A DNA stretch of 64,000 nucleotides from Bacillota bacterium (lineage in GTDB: Bacteria; Bacillota; Clostridia; Lachnospirales; Lachnospiraceae). The notes under the pieces were generated by a model that was not told the origin of the DNA, did not search any database, and worked only from the letters and a program-made list of their open reading frames with translations. This document shows positions 10,577 through 21,946 of this stretch, one piece after another. Location: positions 1-64,000 of the forward strand of contig JAKPAB010000200.1 in assembly GCA_029779695.1 (NCBI GenBank), given 5' to 3'. Every line of letters starts with the position of its first letter. The stretch's first letter is position 1. A program made the translations under genes and the position numbers.

Positions 10577-11340
10577 TTATGGATGAAGAAAGCTTCAAAA
10601 AAGCCATATTAGAGACTAAGTTACCTCTATTAGTTCTTGATAATAAATGGCATCGCTTGTTTGCTGTTCATGGTAAGCCAGATGAAGTGATTATACTTGA
10701 AAAGGTACTTCGTGACCTTTTGGCAAGACAGGGTCAGCTTAATAATGACCTAAAGAGTCTTAAAAAGATCAAGAATCAGCTTATGCAGGATATTGTCTCT
10801 AATATGGGACAAAATGAAGAAAAAAATGTTAAGGACAATCAGACATTGGCAATGGCAGAAAATAAGCGTCTCATTGAAGAGACTAATGCCAAGATGGAAT
10901 CCGTAGAAGATGAACTTCTGGAAATTCCCATAACGATTAATGATAAGAATAAAGAACTTATGCTCTATACAATGTTCTATTGCTATAGTTATCTCAGAAA
11001 AAATAAAGAGCAAGTTGATGAAATCGATGAATGGATTAAAAAAATAAGAGTAGAGCTTAAGAAAAATATCATAAGAAAACAGAACAGAAAGATTAATAAC
11101 AGAGAAATGTATTCGTATATGCATGATGTTTTTGGCAAAGATGTTATTAATCTTTTCGACGTTAGGGTTGAAGATCTAGAAGAAGAACAGAAGCATCTTG
11201 ATGAGCTTCATTCCACGGAACAAAATAGTACTTCCGAAGAGAATCCTATAGATAAAACAGATTTTGAAGAGGATTCTGTTGATAAAAAAGATACGGAAGA
11301 GGATTCTGCTTATAAAAAAGATGCTGAGGAGGAGTCATGA
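10573..11340 (+). CDS. Uncharacterised coiled-coil protein with acidic C-terminal repeat
   Basis: ATGA-type overlap with rex and nnr; charged helical sequence; repetitive C-terminus. Confidence 0.6.
   Translation: MIMDEESFKKAILETKLPLLVLDNKWHRLFAVHGKPDEVIILEKVLRDLLARQGQLNNDLKSLKKIKNQLMQDIVSNMGQNEEKNVKDNQTLAMAENKRLIEETNAKMESVEDELLEIPITINDKNKELMLYTMFYCYSYLRKNKEQVDEIDEWIKKIRVELKKNIIRKQNRKINNREMYSYMHDVFGKDVINLFDVRVEDLEEEQKHLDELHSTEQNSTSEENPIDKTDFEEDSVDKKDTEEDSAYKKDAEEES
11236..11337 (+). repeat. ~3.3 tandem copies of a 30-bp coding repeat
   Basis: gaagaggattctgttgataaaaaagatacg-type units at 11236, 11266, 11296 and a partial at 11326, encoding EE(D/N)(S/P)..DK(K/T)D. Confidence 0.75.
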
Positions 11341-12824
11341 AAAAGGTTCTGACAGGTCAGAAAATGAGGACCTTGGATCTAGATACAATTGAAAAATATG
11401 GATTGTCAGAATATATCTTAATCGAAAGAGCAGCACTTTCTTTCTTTGATGAAATTGAGCACAGCATTTCTTTTGATGACAATATATATATTTTTTGCGG
11501 AAGAGGAAATAATGGAGCTGACGGAATGGCTCTTGGTAGAATTCTCTTTTTAAAAAAATATAATGTTAAAATATTCTTATTAGATAATTCATCCTCTTCA
11601 GAAAGCTTATCCGCAGGAGCCAAATACGAAATAGGTATTATTGAAAAATATAACATTCCAACATATGATTTTTCTGAGCAAGACGGAAAATGCAATATTA
11701 TAATTGATTCCATTTTTGGAACAGGCTTGAACCGTGAATTAGATCAAAGTATTGTTTCGTATATAGATTTGATAAATGAACTTAAAATCAAGAACAATTG
11801 TCTAGTATATGGCATGGATATTCCAAGTGGAGTTTCTTCAGATGATGGTAGGATTTTTGGAAAAGCTGTTTTATGTGATAAAACCATTACATTTGGATAT
11901 TCAAAAGTTGGTCAGTTGATATCCCCTGGAAAGGAATACTGTGGACAGGTAGTTGTCAAGGACTCTGGAATATATGATTTTGAAGAAAAAAAGGATAGAT
12001 ATATTTTAGAGGATAAGGATGTTTTAGGCCTACCGGCCAGACATCCATCCGGTAATAAAGGAACATTTGGAAGTGTTCTTGTCATTGCAGGTGATAGTGG
12101 AATGGCGGGGGCAGCCTTTATGTGTGCCAAGGCTGCATATGAAGCTGGCGCCGGTCTTGTCCGTATATTTACAAATGAGGATAACAGGATAATACTTCAG
12201 ACATTGATTCCTGAGGCTATTATTGTATGCTATGATAAATATCAGGAGACTGATTTAATAAAACAAATAAATGATACTGATATAATTGTATGCGGACCTG
12301 GTCTTGGAAAGAATAAGGATTCTGAAAAAATTGTACAATGTGTGTTGAAAAATTCGTCAGTTCCGGTTGTTTTAGACGCGGATGCTCTTAATATAATTGC
12401 TAATAATACGGAAATACTTAAACTTCCACATCCTGAACTGATACTTACACCTCACCCTGGTGAAATGGCCCGACTTCTGGACTCGAGCATTCCATACGTA
12501 ATGGATAACCTACTTAGGATTGCCGAAGAGTTCTCAAGAGACTATAATGTAGTTCTTGTGCTAAAGAGTGCTTGTTCCATAACAGCTATTCCATTTGGCA
12601 ATACGTATATAAATACTACAGGAAATGATGGAATGGCAACAGGAGGATCAGGGGATGTACTAGCCGGCTATATCGGAGGAATGCTTGCCCAGGATAGAAC
12701 CAATGATTTTTTGGTCCCGCTTGCAGTTTATCTGCATGGTAAGGCAGGGGAAAAAGCATCAGAAAAGTACAGTAACTATTCAATGACATCAAGGGATATC
12801 CTTGATGCGCTAAAAGAAATATAA
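11337..12824 (+). CDS. nnr: Bifunctional NAD(P)H-hydrate epimerase / ADP-dependent NAD(P)H-hydrate dehydratase
   Basis: CGRGNNGADG, DIPSGVSSDDG, GNKGTFGSVLVIAG, GNDGMATGGSGDVLAG. Confidence 0.93.
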   Translation: MKKVLTGQKMRTLDLDTIEKYGLSEYILIERAALSFFDEIEHSISFDDNIYIFCGRGNNGADGMALGRILFLKKYNVKIFLLDNSSSSESLSAGAKYEIGIIEKYNIPTYDFSEQDGKCNIIIDSIFGTGLNRELDQSIVSYIDLINELKIKNNCLVYGMDIPSGVSSDDGRIFGKAVLCDKTITFGYSKVGQLISPGKEYCGQVVVKDSGIYDFEEKKDRYILEDKDVLGLPARHPSGNKGTFGSVLVIAGDSGMAGAAFMCAKAAYEAGAGLVRIFTNEDNRIILQTLIPEAIIVCYDKYQETDLIKQINDTDIIVCGPGLGKNKDSEKIVQCVLKNSSVPVVLDADALNIIANNTEILKLPHPELILTPHPGEMARLLDSSIPYVMDNLLRIAEEFSRDYNVVLVLKSACSITAIPFGNTYINTTGNDGMATGGSGDVLAGYIGGMLAQDRTNDFLVPLAVYLHGKAGEKASEKYSNYSMTSRDILDALKEI

Positions 12825-12829
12825 TAGTA

Positions 12830-12876
12830 ATATAGAAGTGATATAGAAGTGATATAATAGTTATTATATAGAAGTC
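12830..12876 (+). repeat. Short direct repeats (atatagaagtg x2, atatagaagtc x1)
   Basis: 11-mers at 12830, 12841 and 12866 in the nnr-alr intergenic space. Confidence 0.6.
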
Positions 12877-12878
12877 AT

Positions 12879-14060
12879 ATGAAAGAAAGTGCAGTAAAAA
12901 TGAATTTTGAAAGAGTACATGCTGAGATTAATCTTGATAATCTTTTGTTTAATGTACGTGAGATGAAAAAAGTTATACCGGAAGATTCAAAAATTATGGC
13001 TGTTATAAAGGCTGATGCTTATGGAAATGGGGCTGTTGAGACTGCACAGACACTTGAAAAGCAGGATGAAATTGGTGGATTTTGTACAGCTACATTTGAT
13101 GAAGCCATTGAGCTTCGAAATAATAATATCAATAAACCGATTCTTGTTTTAGGCCTTGTCTTTCCATCGGATTATGATGAAATGATAAGATCTGATATCA
13201 GACCAACAGTATACGATCTTGAACTGGCAGAAAAAATAAATAAGTCAGCTGAAAAAATCGGTAAAAAGGCCAAGATCCATATCAAAATAGATACTGGAAT
13301 GGGTCGGATAGGATTTCAGCCTGATGAAAATGGGATAGATGATATAATATCTATAAGCAGACTTCCATTTATTGATTTAGAAGGCATATTTACACATTTT
13401 TCCAGATGTGATGAAAAAGAAAAGAAATATGCTGACAATCAGCAGGCTTGTTTTGAAAAAACTATTTCTAGATTAAGGGAATCCGGTATTACATTTACAT
13501 TTTCACATAGTGCAAATAGTGCAGCAATTATGGAATATCCACCTGCTTATTCTAAACTCGTAAGAGCAGGGATAACATTATATGGAATGTGGCCATCCAA
13601 TGAAGTTGATCATTCATTCCCGCTAAAGAGTGTTATGACATTAAAGGCATCTGTTATTTATGTCAAGGTTCTTCCGGCAGGATGCCCGATTGGATATGGG
13701 GGAACATATGTAACTGACAAGGATACAAAAATCGCAACTGTATCGATTGGTTACGCTGACGGAATGCCGAGATCTCTTTCAAATAAAGGAGAAGTATTGA
13801 TTCATGGTAGACGTGTTCCTATAATTGGTAGGATATGTATGGATCAGATGATGGTTGATGTTACTGACATACCGGATGTTAATATGTTTGATACAGTTAC
13901 AATAATTGGAACTGATGGCAAAGAAGAAATAACAATGGAAGAAGTCGGAGATAAATCTGGAAGATTTAACTACGAGCTTTCATGTCTTCTAGGCAATAGA
14001 CGCATTCCAAAAATTTATTTTCTAGATGGCAAGGAAGTTAAACGTACTTTTGAAATGTAG
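12879..14060 (+). CDS. alr: Alanine racemase (start could be ATG 12900)
   Basis: AVIKADAYGNGA PLP-lysine motif; IGRICMDQMMVDVT. Confidence 0.95.
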   Translation: MKESAVKMNFERVHAEINLDNLLFNVREMKKVIPEDSKIMAVIKADAYGNGAVETAQTLEKQDEIGGFCTATFDEAIELRNNNINKPILVLGLVFPSDYDEMIRSDIRPTVYDLELAEKINKSAEKIGKKAKIHIKIDTGMGRIGFQPDENGIDDIISISRLPFIDLEGIFTHFSRCDEKEKKYADNQQACFEKTISRLRESGITFTFSHSANSAAIMEYPPAYSKLVRAGITLYGMWPSNEVDHSFPLKSVMTLKASVIYVKVLPAGCPIGYGGTYVTDKDTKIATVSIGYADGMPRSLSNKGEVLIHGRRVPIIGRICMDQMMVDVTDIPDVNMFDTVTIIGTDGKEEITMEEVGDKSGRFNYELSCLLGNRRIPKIYFLDGKEVKRTFEM

Positions 14061-14074
14061 ATTTTGGAGATCTT

Positions 14075-14917
14075 ATGTTGTTTAAAAACAAAGGCATTAA
14101 AAACATTAGAAAAAAGTCCAAAAGGGATGAAACTGCTTCTGAAATAACCGAAGCAGAAATTCTGTCAATGGTTAATGAGGGTAATGAAAATGGCTCATTA
14201 TTAAATAGTGAAGCTATTATGGTTAAAAATGTTCTGAATCTGGATGATGAAACGGTGAAGGACATTATGATCCATAGAACACAGATTGTTGCCATTGATG
14301 GAGACAGTTCCATTCAAGATGCCATAGATATGTTTGTATCCAATAGTTTTTCAAGATTTCCGGTTTTTATAGGATCTATTGATAATATTATAGGAATTAT
14401 TCATATTAAAGATATTCTTAAATATGCTAGTTCACCATCAAATTTAATGAAAAAAGTCAGGGACGAAAGTGGGCTTATCAGACCAGCGGAATCAGTTCCT
14501 GAGACCCATGGTGTATATACACTCTTTACAACAATGAAGCGTGAAAAAACACATATGGCAGTAGTCGTAGATGAGTATGGTCAGACAAGTGGTATTGTTA
14601 CAATGGAAGATATTCTTGAGGAAATTGTCGGCAATATACAGGATGAACATGATAATGAAAAGGCTCTGGTTGAGAAACTTCCATCGAATTCTTACAGAAT
14701 GAATGGTAGGACACCGCTTGAAGATGTGTGCGAGACTCTTGGCATTAACATTGAATTGCCTGATGTAGAGACACTTAATGGATATTTGATCAATAAGTTA
14801 GGCAAAATTCCTGATGAGCATTCAAAGTTTAAGATTACAGATAATGGTTATGATTTTAATATAATGGATGTAAAAGATCGTGTTATACAGGAAGTTCGTA
14901 TTTCGCTCCATAAATAA
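14075..14917 (+). CDS. CBS-pair / CorC-HlyC domain protein (hemolysin family, no DUF21 membrane domain)
   Basis: CBS repeats IMIHRTQIVAIDGDSSIQDAI..., GIVTMEDILEEIVGNIQDEHD. Confidence 0.88.
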   Translation: MLFKNKGIKNIRKKSKRDETASEITEAEILSMVNEGNENGSLLNSEAIMVKNVLNLDDETVKDIMIHRTQIVAIDGDSSIQDAIDMFVSNSFSRFPVFIGSIDNIIGIIHIKDILKYASSPSNLMKKVRDESGLIRPAESVPETHGVYTLFTTMKREKTHMAVVVDEYGQTSGIVTMEDILEEIVGNIQDEHDNEKALVEKLPSNSYRMNGRTPLEDVCETLGINIELPDVETLNGYLINKLGKIPDEHSKFKITDNGYDFNIMDVKDRVIQEVRISLHK

Positions 14918-15060
14918 ATAATGATTACTTTACGATATTTGATAAAAATGATAGAATTTCAGATAGGTATGATTTTCGAATAGGAATATATCGTACTTTA
15001 TAGGTTTACATATCCTATTTATTCTACATATATTTTTTAAACAGAAAGGAATTGTAACAG

Positions 15061-15798
15061 ATGTCAGGTCATTCAAAGTTTGCAAATATTAAACACAAAA
15101 AAGAGAGAAACGATTCCGCAAAAGGCAAAGTTTTTACAATTATAGGAAGAGAAATTGCTGTTGCTGTTAAAGATGGCGGAGCTGATCCTGCAAATAACAG
15201 TAGACTTCGTGATGTTATTGCCAAAGCCAAGGCTGCCAATATGCCTAACGACACTATTGACAGAGGAATAAAAAAGGCAGCCGGTGATGCTAATTCAGTT
15301 AATTATGAAAAGGTGATTTATGAGGGATATGGACCCAGCGGAACAGCTATTATCGTTGAAACTCTTACGGATAACAGAAATCGTACTGCTGCCAATGTAA
15401 GAAATGCTTTTACAAAGGGAAAAGGTAACGTTGGAACTCTCGGCTGTGTATCATATATGTTCGATCAAAAAGGACAGATCCTTATCAGTAAGGAAGACTG
15501 TGATATGGATGCTGATGATCTTATGATGCTTGCAATTGAGGCAGGTGCAGATGATGTCAACGAATCTGAAGACGGATTTGAGATATTAACAGCTCCTTCG
15601 GATTTCTCAGCTGTCAGATCAACACTAGAAGAAAAAAACATTCCTATGGCAGAGGCCGATATTACTATGATTCCTCAGACATATGTAAAACTTGATAATG
15701 AGGAAGATGTATCTTTGCTCCAAAGAACAATTGATCTTCTAGAAGAAGATGATGATGTTCAGAATGTATACCATAACTGGGAAGAAGATGAAGATTAA
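15061..15798 (+). CDS. YebC/PmpR family DNA-binding/translation-associated protein
   Basis: MSGHSKFANIKHKKERNDSAKGK N-terminal signature. Confidence 0.95.
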   Translation: MSGHSKFANIKHKKERNDSAKGKVFTIIGREIAVAVKDGGADPANNSRLRDVIAKAKAANMPNDTIDRGIKKAAGDANSVNYEKVIYEGYGPSGTAIIVETLTDNRNRTAANVRNAFTKGKGNVGTLGCVSYMFDQKGQILISKEDCDMDADDLMMLAIEAGADDVNESEDGFEILTAPSDFSAVRSTLEEKNIPMAEADITMIPQTYVKLDNEEDVSLLQRTIDLLEEDDDVQNVYHNWEEDED

Positions 15799-15829
15799 CT
15801 AATCATTTAGCTCTTTAAGGAGGACAGGT

Positions 15830-17278
15830 ATGAAGCGAATCCTTTTCGCATCTAGTGAATGTGTTCCATTTATAAAAACCGGAGGGCTTGCTGATGTTGT
15901 AGGAGCTCTTCCTAAGGAGTTTGATCCTAAAGTGTGGGATATAAGGGTTGTATTGCCAAATTATACCTGTATTCCTCCTAAGTTTAGAGATAAATTTGAA
16001 TATGTTACTCATTTTCAAATGGACTGCGGTCCATATATCGGCACCAAATATGTTGGTATCATGAAATATTTGTATCAGGGAATTATGTACTATTTTATTG
16101 ATAATCTTGATTATTATGACTGCTTTTATCCCTATGGTGAGGTCAGACGGGACATAGAAAGATTTACTTTCTTTGATAAAGCAGTTCTTTCTATGCTACC
16201 AATTATTGGATTTCAGCCGGAACTTATTCATTGTCATGATTGGCAGACAGGACTGATACCTGTCTATCTAAAAAATGATTTTCAGGGAAATCCTTTTTTC
16301 TCGGGAATGAAAACGGTTATGACAATTCATAATCTTAAATTTCAGGGAATATGGGATGTCAAGACATTGAAAGGGCTTTCAGGTCTCTCTGATAATTTGT
16401 TTGCGCCGGATAAGCTTGAATTCAATAAACAGGGAAATATGTTAAAGGGTGGTATTGTCTATGCAGATTACATTACTACCGTCTCAAAATCCTATGCTGA
16501 TGAGATTCAGACTCACTATTATGGTGAGGGCCTAGATGGTCTATTGTCTGCCAGACATTATGATATGCAGGGCATTGTCAATGGCATAGACAATGACATG
16601 TATGATCCGGACAAAGATCCAGCTATTTATAAAAAATATAATCTTTCTAATTTTAGGAAGAATAAGAAAATTAATAAGGAAGAGCTTCAAAAGGAGCTAG
16701 GACTTACTGTTGATAAAAAGAAATATATGATTGGTTTAATATCAAGACTTACGGACCAAAAGGGACTGGATCTTATCAACTATTGCATAGAAGGCCTCAT
16801 TGATGAATTTACTCAGCTTGTTGTTATCGGAACAGGTGAATCTCAATATGAGAATATGTTCAGGCATTATGCGTGGAAATATCCTGAAAATGTTTCTGCA
16901 AATATATGTTATTCAGAGGACTTGGCACACAAGCTGTATGCAGCTGCAGATGCATTTTTAATGCCATCAAAATTTGAACCGTGTGGACTTACACAGCTCA
17001 TATCTTTTAGATATGGGACTGTTCCAATCGTAAGGGAGACCGGCGGATTAAAAGATACTGTAACCCCGTATAATGAATATGAACATACAGGAGATGGGTT
17101 CTCATTTTTAAATTATAATGGAGATGAACTACTGAATACCGTTAATTATTCCAAATTTGTTTTTTTTGAAAAGAAGAGTGAATGGAATAAAATGGTTGAC
17201 AGAGGAATGCAGAAAGATTATTCGTGGCATAATCAGAAGACTAGTTATGAAGAACTTTATCACTATTTAATAGGCTGA
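15830..17278 (+). CDS. glgA: Glycogen synthase (ADP-glucose type)
   Basis: KTGGLADVVGALP, MPSKFEPCGLTQL; RBS aaggagg. Confidence 0.95.
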   Translation: MKRILFASSECVPFIKTGGLADVVGALPKEFDPKVWDIRVVLPNYTCIPPKFRDKFEYVTHFQMDCGPYIGTKYVGIMKYLYQGIMYYFIDNLDYYDCFYPYGEVRRDIERFTFFDKAVLSMLPIIGFQPELIHCHDWQTGLIPVYLKNDFQGNPFFSGMKTVMTIHNLKFQGIWDVKTLKGLSGLSDNLFAPDKLEFNKQGNMLKGGIVYADYITTVSKSYADEIQTHYYGEGLDGLLSARHYDMQGIVNGIDNDMYDPDKDPAIYKKYNLSNFRKNKKINKEELQKELGLTVDKKKYMIGLISRLTDQKGLDLINYCIEGLIDEFTQLVVIGTGESQYENMFRHYAWKYPENVSANICYSEDLAHKLYAAADAFLMPSKFEPCGLTQLISFRYGTVPIVRETGGLKDTVTPYNEYEHTGDGFSFLNYNGDELLNTVNYSKFVFFEKKSEWNKMVDRGMQKDYSWHNQKTSYEELYHYLIG

Positions 17279-17288
17279 AAGTAAGGTA

Positions 17289-20228
17289 ATGGCTAATAAT
17301 ACAGGTAAAAGAAAAAAAACGAATAAAAATACAAACCAAAAATCAACGTTAAAAAGGCAAGATAAAAGTGTTGAAAATAGTGTTGAGATCAGAAATGATA
17401 TTATTGTAATTGGAATCATTTTTGTTTGTGCACTTTTATTTATTAGTAATTTGGGTATGGGCGGAGCACTTGGCAATGTATTGTCAGGATTCTTTTTTGG
17501 GATCTTCGGTCTATTTAATTATTTAATCCCTATTTATATTTCAATTGTAAGCGTGTTTTGCCTAATCAGAAAAGATGAAAAGGACACTCGGATAAGAGCT
17601 GTCTTTTTTGTGTTACTTATTTTTATTATCTGTATGTTTATCTCTCTTTTTATGGACGGAAGCGATACGATAGGACCTGTAAGTTCCTATTTATATTCAA
17701 AAGATAATCACAGCGGTGGCGGTTTCTTCGGAGGAGCTCTTGCAGAGTTTTTTGTGACGATATTTGGAATCGTAGGAGCATATATTATTGATATTTTTTT
17801 AATGATTTTATCTATAATAGCAATCTCCGGCTTCTCAGTTGTAAATTGGGCCAGAGAGATAATACAGGAAAAAAAGAGAATTTATGATCAGAATAAGAAT
17901 ATCGATCGTGAAGAAAAAAGACTAAGAAGAGAAGAAAGAGAAAACGAGAGACAGCTTCGTAGGCAGGAAGAAAGAAAACGTGATAATGAACTTTTGAAAC
18001 AAAAAGAGGCAGAAGAAGAAAGCCCTATTCATGTGTTAAATCTTGATGTTCCAAAGAAGCAGAGTAGAGCTAATTCAAACATACATCCAGGCAGACCGAC
18101 CAGAAATGATGCTAATCTAAAACAGAATGATAATGCTTTACCTGAAGTAGATCCGAGTCTTCCTAGAAGAGATCGACAGATCACAGGTATGACATTTAAT
18201 ACAGAAATTGCTCCAATTGAAGGTCTGTCCAAATCGCAATCTGATGAGATGAATGAAATTAAAATGGATTCATACAAGACTTATTCAATGAATTCTTCTT
18301 CACCAAAAATAAAAGAAGAAAATCTGAATAAATCAAGTGATGATTCATTGTTTGATGAAGTTAAAGTTAATACTGTTACTGTTCATTCAGATAAAACATC
18401 TGAATCGATTCTTGATGTATTAGACAATATTACATCTAGTGATAATTCTGATGTGGAATCTGTTTTGCCTGAGGCTACTGTGATTTCAGATGATACTTCA
18501 ATCATCAAAAAAGTGGATATTTCTAATGATATTTCACAGAAAAAAAGGCCTGTTTCTATTCCATCACAGAATATGAGGGATGTTTCGACGGAAAATTCAT
18601 TTAATAAGTTTAATGATAGTAATTCAAGTCAAGCTCCAATAGCCGATATTAAGAAGCCTGAGATTACTGCTAACACATTTGTTAATGAAAATAGACCATA
18701 TGTATTTCCGAGTATTGATCTATTGAAAAATTTAACTAGTAATAATAGTTCTTCCGGACACAGTGATATGCAAAAAACTGCAGATAAGCTTGAACTTATT
18801 TTGAAAAATTTTGGAATCAATGCCAGAGTAACAGGATTTAGTCATGGCCCATCAGTTACTAGATATGAGCTATTACCTGAGATGGGTGTAAAAGTTGCCA
18901 AGGTTCTTAATCTTCAAGATGATATCAAGATGAATCTTGCCGCAACAGATATTAGGATTGAGGCTCCAATACCTGGCAAAAATGCTATTGGCATTGAGGT
19001 ACCTAACAAAAAAAGAGAAGCGGTTGGTTTGAGAGGATTGGTTGATTCAAAAGAATTTAAGTCATCTAAGTCAAAAATTGCTTTTGGGCTTGGTCTCGAT
19101 ATTGCCGGTAATGTTATCATATCTGATATTGCCAAGATGCCTCATTTGCTTATAGCAGGTGCAACCGGATCAGGAAAATCAGTTTGTATCAATACAATTA
19201 TCATGAGTATTCTGTATAAGGCAACTCCGGATGAAGTCAAGTTTATTATGATCGATCCTAAGGTTGTAGAACTGAGCGTATACAATGGTATACCACATCT
19301 TCTTATTCCGGTTGTCACAGACCCTAAAAAGGCTTCGGGTGCGCTTCAATGGGCTGTCAAGGAAATGATGGATCGTTATAAGAAATTTGCCGATTGTCAT
19401 GTGAGAGACATTGATGGTTATAATTCCAAGATTATCGATGGAAGGCTTAAAATAGTAAATAACGGACAGGATATTGAGATAGCTGCCAAGAAGATGCCGC
19501 AACTGGTCGTTATTGTTGACGAGCTTGCGGATCTTATGATGGTTGCATCCAAGGAAGTTGAAGAAGCTATATGTAGATTGGCCCAGCTTGCAAGAGCTGC
19601 AGGTATACATATAGTTATTGCTACCCAAAGACCTTCAGTTAATGTTATTACAGGACTTATAAAGGCAAATATGCCATCAAGAATTGCACTTTCAGTTACA
19701 AGTGGTATAGATTCTAGAACGATCATTGATATGGTAGGAGCAGAGCGATTATTGGGTCATGGTGATATGCTCTATTATCCGCAGGAAATTAGTAAGCCGA
19801 TAAGATTGCAAGGAGCATACGTTGATGATGAAGAAGTCCAAAGAGTAACATCATTTTTAAGAAGCAGTAATACACCGTCTGTTGAAGATTCAGAGGAACT
19901 AAAGAGAATCCAGGAAGATGTTGAGAAAAGTTCAGTTTCTTCATCTGAAGAAGGGTATGTTTCCATTGGTGGAGACGAAGGTGGATTTGATAAAGAAAGA
20001 GATGATTTCTTTGCAGATGCTGCAAGACTTGTAATCGACAAAGATAAAGGTTCAATAGGAATGCTTCAGAGAAATTTTAAGATTGGATTCAATAGAGCAG
20101 CAAGAATTGTAGATCAGCTAGAGGAGTTTGGAGTGGTTGGTCCTGAAGAAGGAACCAAGCCCAGAAAAATATTGGTTACTATACAGGAATTTGAACAGAT
20201 GTGGGAAAATGAGGGAGGTTCAAATTGA
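17289..20228 (+). CDS. ftsK: DNA translocase FtsK/SpoIIIE
   Basis: N-terminal TM segments, long disordered linker, GATGSGKSV Walker A, C-terminal gamma winged helix. Confidence 0.95.
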   Translation: MANNTGKRKKTNKNTNQKSTLKRQDKSVENSVEIRNDIIVIGIIFVCALLFISNLGMGGALGNVLSGFFFGIFGLFNYLIPIYISIVSVFCLIRKDEKDTRIRAVFFVLLIFIICMFISLFMDGSDTIGPVSSYLYSKDNHSGGGFFGGALAEFFVTIFGIVGAYIIDIFLMILSIIAISGFSVVNWAREIIQEKKRIYDQNKNIDREEKRLRREERENERQLRRQEERKRDNELLKQKEAEEESPIHVLNLDVPKKQSRANSNIHPGRPTRNDANLKQNDNALPEVDPSLPRRDRQITGMTFNTEIAPIEGLSKSQSDEMNEIKMDSYKTYSMNSSSPKIKEENLNKSSDDSLFDEVKVNTVTVHSDKTSESILDVLDNITSSDNSDVESVLPEATVISDDTSIIKKVDISNDISQKKRPVSIPSQNMRDVSTENSFNKFNDSNSSQAPIADIKKPEITANTFVNENRPYVFPSIDLLKNLTSNNSSSGHSDMQKTADKLELILKNFGINARVTGFSHGPSVTRYELLPEMGVKVAKVLNLQDDIKMNLAATDIRIEAPIPGKNAIGIEVPNKKREAVGLRGLVDSKEFKSSKSKIAFGLGLDIAGNVIISDIAKMPHLLIAGATGSGKSVCINTIIMSILYKATPDEVKFIMIDPKVVELSVYNGIPHLLIPVVTDPKKASGALQWAVKEMMDRYKKFADCHVRDIDGYNSKIIDGRLKIVNNGQDIEIAAKKMPQLVVIVDELADLMMVASKEVEEAICRLAQLARAAGIHIVIATQRPSVNVITGLIKANMPSRIALSVTSGIDSRTIIDMVGAERLLGHGDMLYYPQEISKPIRLQGAYVDDEEVQRVTSFLRSSNTPSVEDSEELKRIQEDVEKSSVSSSEEGYVSIGGDEGGFDKERDDFFADAARLVIDKDKGSIGMLQRNFKIGFNRAARIVDQLEEFGVVGPEEGTKPRKILVTIQEFEQMWENEGGSN

Positions 20229-21901
20229 TGAAAACAGATATTGAAATTGCTCAGGAAAACGTAATGCAGCCTATTTCTAAGGTATGTGAAGAAAAGCTAG
20301 GCATAGGCTCGGATAGTCTTGAAGCTTATGGCAAATACAAGGCAAAATTATCGGAAGAATATCTTAAGACTCTTAAATCAAAGAAAAGAGGCAAGCTTGT
20401 CCTCGTTACTGCGGTTAACCCTACTCCTGCCGGAGAGGGAAAAACAACAACAAGCATAGGCCTAAGTGATGCACTTTGTAAAATAGGCAAGAAATCTGTT
20501 CTAGCATTAAGAGAACCATCTCTTGGACCATGTTTTGGTATCAAGGGTGGAGCTGCTGGTGGTGGATATGCGCAGGTAGTTCCAATGGATGAATTAAATC
20601 TTCATTTTACTGGTGATTTTCATGCAATCACTTCGGCAAATAATCTTTTGGCAGCACTTTTGGATAATCATATTCAGCAAGGCAACGAACTTGGCATCGA
20701 TCCTAGAAGAGTAGTATGGAAAAGATGCGAAGATATGAACGACAGAGCCCTTAGAAACATAGTTATTGGGCTAGGTGCCAAGGCAGACGGTATGGTTCGT
20801 GAGGATCATTTTATTATCACCGTAGCATCTGAAATAATGGCAATTTTATGTTTGGCTGAAGATTTATCAGATTTAAAAAACAGATTAAGTAAAATTATTG
20901 TTGCATATGATTTTAATGGTGATCCGGTAACTGCTAAGGATCTAAATGCAGTTGGTTCAATGGCTGTTCTTCTTAAGGATGCAATTAAACCCAATGTAAT
21001 CCAGACACTTGAACATAATCCAGCTATTGTCCATGGTGGTCCTTTTGCCAATATAGCTCATGGATGCAATTCTGTTAGAGCTACTAAGGCAGCTCTTTCT
21101 CTTGGAGATATTTGTGTTACAGAGGCAGGATTTGGTGCTGACCTTGGGGCTGAAAAGTTCCTAGATATCAAATGCAGAATGGCTGGTCTGGTTCCGGATA
21201 CCGCTGTACTTGTTGCCACAGTTAGATCATTAAAGTACAATGGTGGTATCGCTAAAGATGAACTTACCAAACCTAATACGGATGCCTTGAAAAAAGGAAT
21301 TGTAAATCTTGAAAAGCATATTGAAAATCTACAGAGTTACAACATTCCAATTGTTGTAACGCTTAATCGTTTTATTTCTGATACAGACGAAGAGATTAAT
21401 CTGGTAAGAGAATTTTGCGAGAAAAGAGGCTGCCGATTCGCAATGAGTGAAGTATGGGAAAAAGGCAGCGAAGGTGGAATAGCGTTGGCTGAAGAGGTTT
21501 TAAAGGCCATAGATTCAAACTCAAATCAATTTGCTCCTATTTACCCTTTGGACATTCCTATCAAGGAAAAAATAGAAACGATTGCAAAAAAGATATATGG
21601 TGCAGGAGAAGTAGTATATTCTGCTTCTGCCATAAAGGAGATTACACACCTCACAGAAATGGGTCTTGATAAGACTCCGGTATGTATTGCCAAGACACAG
21701 TATTCACTTTCGGATGATCCGAAAAAACTTGGCAGACCGGAAGGATTTACACTTAATGTAAGAGATGTATATGCTTCAAGCGGTGCAGGATTTATAGTAG
21801 TATTGACAGGAAATGTTATGACAATGCCTGGTCTTCCAAAGAAACCGGCGGCTTATAATATTGATATAACAGATGATGGAAAAATAATCGGGCTTTTTTA
21901 A
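20225..21901 (+). CDS. fhs: Formate--tetrahydrofolate ligase
   Basis: [36 protein letters not shown]. Confidence 0.97.
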   Translation: MMKTDIEIAQENVMQPISKVCEEKLGIGSDSLEAYGKYKAKLSEEYLKTLKSKKRGKLVLVTAVNPTPAGEGKTTTSIGLSDALCKIGKKSVLALREPSLGPCFGIKGGAAGGGYAQVVPMDELNLHFTGDFHAITSANNLLAALLDNHIQQGNELGIDPRRVVWKRCEDMNDRALRNIVIGLGAKADGMVREDHFIITVASEIMAILCLAEDLSDLKNRLSKIIVAYDFNGDPVTAKDLNAVGSMAVLLKDAIKPNVIQTLEHNPAIVHGGPFANIAHGCNSVRATKAALSLGDICVTEAGFGADLGAEKFLDIKCRMAGLVPDTAVLVATVRSLKYNGGIAKDELTKPNTDALKKGIVNLEKHIENLQSYNIPIVVTLNRFISDTDEEINLVREFCEKRGCRFAMSEVWEKGSEGGIALAEEVLKAIDSNSNQFAPIYPLDIPIKEKIETIAKKIYGAGEVVYSASAIKEITHLTEMGLDKTPVCIAKTQYSLSDDPKKLGRPEGFTLNVRDVYASSGAGFIVVLTGNVMTMPGLPKKPAAYNIDITDDGKIIGLF

Positions 21902-21946
21902 ATAAAATAGGTACCTCCGTCATTACAGATAGCCAGGGAGTAATTT

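Noticed and set aside
19179-19628. 149-aa antisense ORF inside ftsK
   Set aside because: Mirror ORF of a conserved ATPase domain; no independent coding evidence.
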